62,727 bases of DNA, taken from Phormidesmis sp. RL_2_1 (GTDB taxonomy: Bacteria; Cyanobacteriota; Cyanobacteriia; Phormidesmidales; Phormidesmidaceae). Positions within the stretch are counted from its first letter, which is position 1, and every line of letters begins with the position of its first letter. Below, piece after piece: positions 56,758-62,727 of this stretch. The stretch lies in NCBI GenBank assembly GCA_012033015.1, contig JAAUPS010000005.1:1-62727 (forward strand), in the 5' to 3' direction. Under the pieces are notes generated by a model that saw only the letters and a program-made list of their open reading frames with translations, did not search any database and was not told the DNA's origin. Made by a program: the position numbers and the translations under genes.

Positions 56758-57750
56758 ATGCTCAGCCGCGTCGCCGATTCTATCTACTGGCTTAACCGCT
56801 ACATTGAGCGGGCCGAAAATGTTGCTCGATTTGTTGAAGTCAATCTCAATCTTTTGATGGATAATCCGGTGGGTGTTACCCAACAGTGGGAGCCCTTAAT
56901 TGCAGTGACTGGCGATCGCGATCTTTTTGCAACACGCTATGGCGAAGCGACCTCCCACAACGTCCTTAACTTTCTCACCTTTGACAGCCAATCGCCCAAT
57001 TCGATCCGCTCTTGCGTGCGTGCGGCCCGAGAAAATGCCCGTTCTGTACGCGAGACCATTTCTTCAGAAATGTGGGAGCAAATCAATGCTTTTTACCTGA
57101 TGGTGGAAGCTGCCGCCACTGATAAGCCCGATGATATTCGAGAGGTGTATGACTTTTACGCCCAAGTCAAAATGGCCAGCCATCGCTTTGTTGGGGTGAT
57201 GAATGCCACAGCTTCTTGGAATGAAAGCTGGCATTTTGGCCAGCTCGGGCGGCTGCTAGAGCGTGCGGATAAAACCAGCCGAATTTTAGATGTTAAATAT
57301 TTTTTGCTGTTACCTTCGGTCAAAGCGGTAGGCTCACCGTTAGACAATCTGCAGTGGATCTCGTTGTTGAAGTCCGCGAGTGCCTATGAGATGTATCGTA
57401 AAGTAGAGCACACCATATCACCGACTAGCGTGGCCAGATTTTTGATTTTTGATCCTCACTTTCCGCGCTCGATTAAGTTTTGCCTATGTCGCGCGGAAGA
57501 ATCTCTGCGAAAAATTGCAGGCACCGATGAAACGCAGACGCTGCCAAGCGAAAGGGCGTTGGGCAGGGTGCGTGCTGAGCTAGAGTACGTGACGTTTGAG
57601 GAGATATTTCAGCAGGGGCTGCACGAGTTTTTGGATAACTTACAGCTTCAGATCAATCAGGTGGGCGATCGCATCTACACTGACTTCATTGCCATGCCGC
57701 CTTCTGTGCCGCTCTCTACTGCACTCCCTGTTGTCAGCGGCCAGGAATAG
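56758..57750 (+). CDS. alpha-E domain protein
   Basis: A 330-residue all-helical protein with the diagnostic start MLSRVADSIYWLNRYIERAENVARF and the conserved FHFGQLGRLLERADKTSRILDVKYF-type motif. Alpha-E proteins accompany the ATP-grasp ligase and may help with its substrate; the chemistry is unknown. It starts 54 bp after the ligase. Confidence 0.92.
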   Translation: MLSRVADSIYWLNRYIERAENVARFVEVNLNLLMDNPVGVTQQWEPLIAVTGDRDLFATRYGEATSHNVLNFLTFDSQSPNSIRSCVRAARENARSVRETISSEMWEQINAFYLMVEAAATDKPDDIREVYDFYAQVKMASHRFVGVMNATASWNESWHFGQLGRLLERADKTSRILDVKYFLLLPSVKAVGSPLDNLQWISLLKSASAYEMYRKVEHTISPTSVARFLIFDPHFPRSIKFCLCRAEESLRKIAGTDETQTLPSERALGRVRAELEYVTFEEIFQQGLHEFLDNLQLQINQVGDRIYTDFIAMPPSVPLSTALPVVSGQE

Positions 57751-57759
57751 CCCCTACGT

Positions 57760-58653
57760 ATGCACTACTGCATTAACCATAAAACAGCCTACCGCTACAG
57801 CGCACCTGTCACGCTAACCCCCCACCTATTGCGGCTGTGTCCTCGCAGTGACGGGGCACAGTGGCTCCACAAGTTCGAGAGCACGATTTCGCCTGAACCC
57901 ACTGAGCAGACTTATTTTTTAGATGCCTATGGGAATACCTGTTTGCAGGTTACTTTTGGTGCGCCTTTGGCAGAGATGGTCATTCACACGGTCAGTGAGG
58001 TCAGCACGACCCGCCACAATCCGTTTGACTATATCGCTGAGCCTTGGGCGGTGCAGTTTCCAATTGACTATCCCAGCGGGCTGGTGAGTCAACTACGGCC
58101 TTACTTGGAGTGGCCTTTAGGGTGGGGGGCTGATGATGCGATCGCACCTGAAGTGATTCATTTAGCGCAATCGATGATCCAAGAGGCAAATGGCAATGTG
58201 GGCTATTTTTTAACGCGATTGGTGCAACTGATTCCGCAGCAATGTGACTATCAGCAACGCTTGCACGGCCCGCCCTACGCAGCGGCGATCACACTCCAGC
58301 AAAAATCTGGCACCTGTCGAGATTTTACCGTGCTCTTTATGGCAGCTTGCCGCGCCGTTGGGCTAGCGGCCCGGTTTGTCAGCGGCTATCAAGAAGGTGA
58401 CTTAGAGCAGGGGTGTCATGATTTGCACGCTTGGGCAGAAGTCTACATTCCCGGCGGCGGCTGGCGGGGATTTGACCCGACGTTAGGCTTGGCTGTAGGT
58501 GACCGACATGTTGCGATCGCGCCGCCGTTGCGCCTCATCAAGCAGCACCAGTATCAGGCACCCTTAAACCAGGGCAAATCGTCCAAACAACCTTGGAAAG
58601 CGACATCAGCGTCAAGCTTCAATCATAAACACGCAAAAGTCTGGTCACCTTAA
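57760..58653 (+). CDS. transglutaminase-like cysteine peptidase family protein
   Basis: A 297-residue protein with an N-terminal bacterial transglutaminase-like beta domain (HYCINHKTAYRYSAPV) and the papain-like core: Cys in KSGTCRDFTVLFMAACRA, His in DLHAWAEVYIPGGGW and Asp in FDPTLGL. It starts nine bases after the alpha-E gene, completing the three-gene set. Such proteins may hydrolyse the amide bonds made by the ligase; this is inference. Confidence 0.9.
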   Translation: MHYCINHKTAYRYSAPVTLTPHLLRLCPRSDGAQWLHKFESTISPEPTEQTYFLDAYGNTCLQVTFGAPLAEMVIHTVSEVSTTRHNPFDYIAEPWAVQFPIDYPSGLVSQLRPYLEWPLGWGADDAIAPEVIHLAQSMIQEANGNVGYFLTRLVQLIPQQCDYQQRLHGPPYAAAITLQQKSGTCRDFTVLFMAACRAVGLAARFVSGYQEGDLEQGCHDLHAWAEVYIPGGGWRGFDPTLGLAVGDRHVAIAPPLRLIKQHQYQAPLNQGKSSKQPWKATSASSFNHKHAKVWSP

Positions 58654-58786
58654 ATCTGGCCATCTTAAAACTAGCCACCTTGAAACTAGCCGCTAATTTT
58701 TTTAACAGAATCAAAGGAATAAGTCCCTGTGATACCCTTGATTAAGTAATCGCCTACTTCAAAGTTACCGCTTTGGAGCGATTTTT

Positions 58787-58860
58787 CGGGATGTGGCGCA
58801 GTTTGGTAGCGCACTTCGTTCGGGACGAAGGGGCCGTGGGTTCGAATCCCGCCATCCCGA
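58787..58860 (+). tRNA. tRNA-Pro (anticodon CGG)
   Basis: A complete cloverleaf: acceptor CGGGATG/CATCCCG, D stem GCGC/GCGC, anticodon stem CTTCG/CGAAG with loop TTCGGGA, and T arm GTGGG TTCGAAT CCCGC. CCA is not encoded. It is the probable integration target, since an integrase gene lies directly downstream. Confidence 0.97.
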
Positions 58861-58867
58861 TTTAGCT

Positions 58868-58898
58868 AAAACCCAATATACACAAGCGTTTTGGGTTT
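58868..58898 (+). terminator. candidate hairpin after tRNA-Pro
   Basis: AAAACCCAA and TTTTGGGTTT can pair around a short loop just after the tRNA. The T-run is short, so termination is tentative. Confidence 0.3.
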
Positions 58899-59003
58899 CA
58901 CCTGAAGACTTCCAAGCCTCTGATTCCTGCTGGCAGAGCCTAACGAGATTAGGTGCTTTTAGCCGTTTTTAGCGCTAATATTGGTAGGAAAATTGGTAGG
59001 ACG

Positions 59004-59346
59004 ATGAGTAAATCATTTCCCAAGCCGACTACTGCTGGACGGACCTCTTCAGCTAGCCAGCTAGCTAACAATGGGCTTGTCAAAATCGAAAATGACGACG
59101 GTAGATTGCGCCTTCGGTTTAGCTATGGTGACAAGCGCTATGCGATGGCCATCGGCCTGCCCGATTCTGCCATCAACGACTCGTCGCTCAGAAAAAGGCA
59201 TCCCAAATTGAGCTAGACATTGGCTACGGCAATTTTGACCCGACGCTAAAGCGGTATAAACCGCCGAAGGGCGGGAAAAAGGCTTCCGAAGCACAGGTAG
59301 CTGGTCTATTCCAAAAGTTCATGCAGGAACAGACGAAAGCAAAAGG
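59004..59346 (+). pseudogene. tyrosine integrase, N-terminal piece
   Basis: From the ATG at 59004, preceded by TAGGA, the frame reads MSKSFPKPTTAG and on to KIENDDGRLRLRFSYGDKRY, an arm-type DNA-binding region of phage-like integrases. One base is missing near 59181-59183; after it the frame continues QKKASQIELDIGYGNFDPTLKRYKP up to EQTKAKG, where the first IS enters. It continues at 61088-61130 and 62407 onward. Confidence 0.82.
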
Positions 59347-61087
59347 GGGTACCAGCTTAAGCCGGGAAAACTTCTGCGTATAAGGATTTCGGCTGATGTG
59401 ATTTAGACGACCTGCGAGGCATAGGCAACTCACCGACATGCGTCAGCGTCCATTCAAATACATCAGGGAAATTGTGCCCGAACAGGCGCTGTGCCGCGGT
59501 CGTGCCATCGTCTCGTTTAAGGTCAAAATTATGAATAATAGTGAGTCCACTGAGCGACTGTTCAGAGAACCCACGACGAGCGTGATGGAGCTTAGATAGA
59601 TAGCCATTGCGGCCCTCAACCGCTGAGGAGGTGCGTTGATACTTGGCACAGAATTCTCGACACCAGAGCACCCATCGCGCTCGTTGAGAATCTTCCAGTT
59701 CTAGGGTGAGGTCGTGCTCAAGGAGTCGGTCAAACGCATCGCTAGCCGCGTCCTGGTAGCGCCTTTTGAGCAAGGGTTGTCGGGTTTTATCAGACTGCTG
59801 TGTCCAATAGACCCAAGGCAGTAAGGCGCTGAGCACCCAGTTGCGAACCGCCACATCTTGGGTTTGGCCATCGAGGCAGGGTCACCCATTGCTGCCAAGC
59901 CTCAATCGCTTGAGTAAACGAAGTAATCTGCGCTTCAAAGCTGTCAATTGCCGGTTGCGCTTTTTGTGCGCCATAAGTCGGGGCGAGATTCCATAGGCGC
60001 TGTAAGGGGGAGGCTAAGTGAGTGAGAAGTGCCCTTTGGGTTTGCCATTGCAGGCTATCGAGGGTAAACGGATGGATCGTTTGGCTGATGTGCTCAAGCG
60101 CTTCGTGGTAGGTTTGTTCGTCTTGTTGTACCTGTTGTAGCGCTGCTTCGTTGTTCTCTATCAACGCTTGTAATGGCTTTCTGTCAGCATCCTTACGGCT
60201 CTTGTTGAGTTGTTGTCGAAGCTTGTCTTGCTGCTTATTCAGCGCCGCTACCTGCTGTCCGAGTGAGCGGCCCATCGGCTGACCTAAAGCTTGCAGGGCA
60301 TGAAACAAATCGGCGACACTGACACAGCCTAATCCTGATACGGCCAGCTTCACTAGGGCTCTGGCACCATCGCTAACCAGATAATGGCACTGCCAGGAAC
60401 TGCTCTGCCACCACCGGTTTACCTGTTCCATCCAGGTGGCGTAGGTGCGGTTCTCGCATTCGGTTTCGATAAAAATATAGCCACTGCTCAGTTCTAGCAG
60501 CACTAGTACCGGCAGTCCGAAAAAGGTTTCGTCGGCCCCAACACAGATACCCTGACCTTCGGCAGGTACGCAGTGCTCTGCTTGGGCTCTCTCGTAGTCC
60601 ATCACCGCTCGGTTCATACGTTGCTTGAGTTGGCGCAGCGCACTGGCCGAACTCGCCACATGCGTATTCAAGTGCATTGCACAGATGAACTCCGATAGAC
60701 TCTCGGCGCCCACCCCTTGCTTGATGCCAAAGTAGTATACGGTGCCGAATACCAGCCGTGCCAGCCACTGACTGCCTGCTGCAGTCTCCCAAAAGCTCGA
60801 TTCTGGGTACTGGTTGCGGCGCCTTATGGCCTGTCGATGACGATGGACGCTGCTTTTACTGATACCGGTCGTGACGGCGATCTTTCTGAGCGTCTGTCGT
60901 ACATTCGCTTCGACACAAGCGGCAACTTTCTGGCCCCGCTCTCTTATACTGATCATCATGTACCCTTGTTTTCAACTTGTTAGGGTGACGATACATGGCT
61001 CTGGGCTTTGCCGCAGAGCTTTTTGTTTGACGTGCTTATTGATACGTCCTTGATAAGCACTTTTTGTCCCGCATTCAGTTGCTACCC
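59347..61087 (-). mobile_element. 1741-bp insertion sequence (DUF6399-type transposase)
   Basis: Terminal repeats GGGTACCAGCTTAAGCCGGG and, in reverse complement, GGGTAGCAACTGAATGCGGG. It is flanked by the 8-bp target duplication GCAAAAGG (59339-59346 and 61088-61095). It carries one transposase gene on the minus strand. The same element occurs truncated at 51639-51993 and internally deleted at 36683-36956. I could not assign it to a named IS family with confidence. Confidence 0.92.
59357..60959 (-). pseudogene. transposase of the 1741-bp IS, frameshifted
   Basis: ORFs 59790-60959 (389 aa) and 59357-59854 (165 aa) are consecutive parts of one protein of about 534 residues. An N-terminal helix-turn-helix (IAVTTGISKSSVHRHRQAI) precedes a catalytic region. 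One extra C near 59879-59882 breaks the frame; without it the sequence reads WVTCLDGQTQDVAVRNW. The C-terminal part (VEGRNGYLSKLHHARRGFS) recalls cyanobacterial DUF6399 proteins. The stop codon lies in the terminal repeat. Confidence 0.8.
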
Positions 61088-61130
61088 GCAAAAGGACTGG
61101 AAAAAGGTAGTCTTTGCCGCTACGACGCTG
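61088..61130 (+). pseudogene. tyrosine integrase, middle piece between the two IS
   Basis: Forty-three bases that read AKGLEKGSLCRYDA in the integrase frame. The first eight bases (GCAAAAGG) duplicate those before the upstream IS and the last three (CTG) are the IS3 target site. They bridge the N-terminal and core parts with no other missing sequence. Confidence 0.85.
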
Positions 61131-61198
61131 TGTAGTGACCCCCAAATTTAGGACAGCGCTGAGAGAGAGTAAGCTGTAGTCCATAGGGGGCAAGTATC

Positions 61199-61498
61199 AT
61201 GTCAAACAAGCAAAGAAATTACAGTAGCGAATTCAAGGCGAAAGTCGTCTTGGAGGTCGTTAGCGGCCAGCGCAGCGTCAGCGAGGCGAGTCGAGCCCAC
61301 AAGGTTCATTCATCCGTGATCAACCGCTGGCGTAACGAATTTCTTAAACAGGCTCATTTGGCCTTTGGTGGGAAAGGTGTGGGAGAAGATTCAGCCGAGC
61401 GCATAGCAGAGCTAGAGCGGATGATAGGGCGCTTAACGATGGAGCTAGCGGTGGCAAAAAAAGCTTCCGAGTTGTGGAGCCTGAGCGGAAGCGAATGA
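61199..61498 (+). CDS. IS3-family transposase OrfA
   Basis: A 99-residue protein with a helix-turn-helix (KAKVVLEVVSGQRSVSEASRAH) and a C-terminal leucine-zipper-like helix (RIAELERMIGRLTMELAVAKK) for multimerisation. Near its end a run of seven A (61456-61462) forms a slippery A AAA AAA site leading into the -1 frame of OrfB, the usual IS3 means of making the OrfAB transposase. Confidence 0.92.
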   Translation: MSNKQRNYSSEFKAKVVLEVVSGQRSVSEASRAHKVHSSVINRWRNEFLKQAHLAFGGKGVGEDSAERIAELERMIGRLTMELAVAKKASELWSLSGSE

Positions 61499-62328
61499 TG
61501 ATTGAACAGCTCAAAGGCGAGTATCCAATCGAGGTGATCTGCGAGGTGATTGGCTACAGTCGCAGTCGCTACTACTATCAGTCCAGGGCGGACAAGCCAT
61601 CAGCAGAGGCGGTGTTGAAAGACGCGATCATTAATGTGGCGGGCCGCTATCCAACCTATGGCTACCGACGGATGACGAAGCAATTGCAGCGAGAGGGCTG
61701 GAATGTCAATCACAAGCGTATCAGTCGTCTGATGCGGGAACTGGGACTGTTGGCCAAAAAACGGGTGAGGCGCAAACGAACGACCAACAGTGTTCATGGC
61801 TACAAGCGCTACCCAAACTTGGTAAAACAGCTGGTGGTCGTTCGCCCAGAGCAGGTGTGGGTAGCAGACATCACCTACATCCGCTTAAAAGAGGAGTTTG
61901 TGTATTTGGCCGTGCTGATGGATGTCTTTACACGCAGTATCCGAGGCTGGCATTTGGATAGAACGATGGAAAAGAGTCTGACCATAACCGCCTTAGAGAA
62001 AGCCTTTGAGCGTTATGTTCCAGAGATTCATCATTCAGATCAAGGCGTTCAATATGCTGCCAATGACTATGTCAGAATGTTGGAGGATAAAGCCATAGAA
62101 ATCAGCATGGCTGGAGTGGGCAAAGCCTATGAAAACGGCTATGCTGAGCGACTGATGAGAACGATCAAAGAGGAAGAAGTTGATTTGTCGGAGTATCGCA
62201 ATTTTAATGAGGTGTATGAGAGAATAGAAGCGTTTTTAGAGGAGGTGTATATGAAGAAAAGAATTCATTCCTCTTTGAGCTATTTGACGCCTAGTGAATT
62301 TGAAGCAAAGTGGAGGGAGGAGCAGTAA
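61474..62328 (+). CDS. IS3-family transposase OrfB (catalytic)
   Basis: A 284-residue rve-type integrase core in the -1 frame relative to OrfA. It holds an N-terminal HTH_21 region (YPTYGYRRMTKQL) and the DDE triad in VWVADITYI, HHSDQGVQYA and GYAERLMRTIKEEE. It is normally made as a fusion with OrfA by -1 frameshifting at the A7 run. Confidence 0.93.
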   Translation: MEPERKRMMIEQLKGEYPIEVICEVIGYSRSRYYYQSRADKPSAEAVLKDAIINVAGRYPTYGYRRMTKQLQREGWNVNHKRISRLMRELGLLAKKRVRRKRTTNSVHGYKRYPNLVKQLVVVRPEQVWVADITYIRLKEEFVYLAVLMDVFTRSIRGWHLDRTMEKSLTITALEKAFERYVPEIHHSDQGVQYAANDYVRMLEDKAIEISMAGVGKAYENGYAERLMRTIKEEEVDLSEYRNFNEVYERIEAFLEEVYMKKRIHSSLSYLTPSEFEAKWREEQ

Positions 62329-62406
62329 TTATCCAAAGGTGATACGAGTAAGTCTAGACTCGCTATTGCCTGATTTTACTGTCCAAATTCAGGGGTTCAC
62401 TTCACT

Positions 62407-62727
62407 GTGCTAAAGCATTTGGAAAAGTTCTTTAGTCGAAAAGAGGCTGAATCTGTTAATGAGACAGATGCTCGGGCCTTTGCAGAGTACCTACACGCAA
62501 GAGTCTCTGAGCGCTCAGTTAAGGACTACATCATTTTGGTACAGTCTTGCTGGAGCTGGGCAGCGGAAGCTGTACCAGAGAATCCTTGGCAGTCGGTTTT
62601 GAAACAGATAAAACCTGCGCCCAAGCAGAAGGTGAAGCCGTTTACGGCTGAGGAGGTGCAGCGGATATTAGAGGGGTTTGGGTGCGATCGCCACTATCAG
62701 CACTACGCCGATTTTGTCACTTTCCTT
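62407..62727 (+). pseudogene. tyrosine integrase, core-binding and catalytic start (runs off the window)
   Basis: Open to the right edge: VLKHLEKFFSRKEAESVNE, then SVKDYIILVQSCWSWA and KVKPFTAEEVQRILEGF. This is the SAM-like core-binding domain and the start of the catalytic domain. The catalytic Arg/His/Tyr residues lie beyond the window, so activity cannot be judged; the IS insertions have in any case broken the gene. Confidence 0.83.

Larger units (their letters stand above)
61131..62404 (+). mobile_element. IS3-family insertion sequence (1274 bp)
   Basis: Imperfect 26-bp terminal repeats: TGTAGTGACCCCCAAATTT onward at 61131-61156, and the reverse complement of 62379-62404 reads TGAAGTGAACCCCTGAATTT onward. 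A 3-bp CTG target duplication flanks it. Both transposase ORFs are intact, so the copy may be active. Confidence 0.93.

Overview
The window reads as cyanobacterial chromosome, probably a filamentous Leptolyngbya-like lineage (lineage is inference). It is rich in the HIP1 octamer GCGATCGC and carries chlH, a paired flavodiiron flv3/flv1, a CSP41-like epimerase, a cyanobacterial-type rnpB and many cyanobacterial families of unknown function. Short tandem repeats are common both between and inside genes.

Layout. 1-3.2 kb: the 5' part of a cNMP-binding-domain exporter gene running off the left edge, a repeat-rich spacer and a secreted PEP-CTERM-like protein. 3.3-8.9 kb: flv3, flv1, a DUF6671 zinc-ribbon protein and two small membrane proteins. 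9-15 kb (minus strand): a cold-shock-domain protein with a long acidic repeat linker, a Nudix hydrolase, two secreted paralogues sharing an unrecognised cysteine domain and a CSP41-like epimerase. 15.6-24.4 kb: chlH, a DUF3465 protein, leuC, a Crp-type regulator, a 57-residue membrane protein missing from the ORF track and an ABC_sub_bind-type lipoprotein. 24.5-30.6 kb: a PH-like membrane protein, metG, a DUF4231 (SLATT-like) membrane protein facing a TIR-domain membrane protein, and an unknown membrane protein. 30.6-36.7 kb: rnpB, rnc overlapping a Gfo/Idh/MocA oxidoreductase, a HAD phosphatase, phosphoglucomutase and a TSUP transporter. 37.2-39.9 kb: a histidine kinase and two response regulators. 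40.4-50.7 kb: a co-directional glycan-assembly cluster of five glycosyltransferases, an ABC exporter, a histidine phosphatase and a nucleotide-sugar epimerase. 50.8-52 kb: insertion-sequence wreckage. 52-58.7 kb: a MocR-like regulator, a PhzF protein, then circularly permuted ATP-grasp, alpha-E and transglutaminase genes. 58.8-62.7 kb: tRNA-Pro(CGG) followed by a tyrosine integrase that can be reconstructed across two nested insertion sequences, marking the edge of an integrated element whose cargo lies beyond the right end.

Two themes cut across the window. First, several conserved genes (chlH, leuC, pgm, the ABC exporter twice, the TIR gene) are split by what look like single-base losses in homopolymers, and one glycosyltransferase is out of frame at a C9 tract just after its start. 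This looks more like uncorrected sequencing error than wholesale gene decay, but the C9 tract could be a real phase-variation switch. Second, mobile DNA is layered: one IS family occurs as a full copy, a truncated copy and a 274-bp MITE-like deletion derivative, and a modular palindromic repeat has inserted into an IS1 transposase gene.
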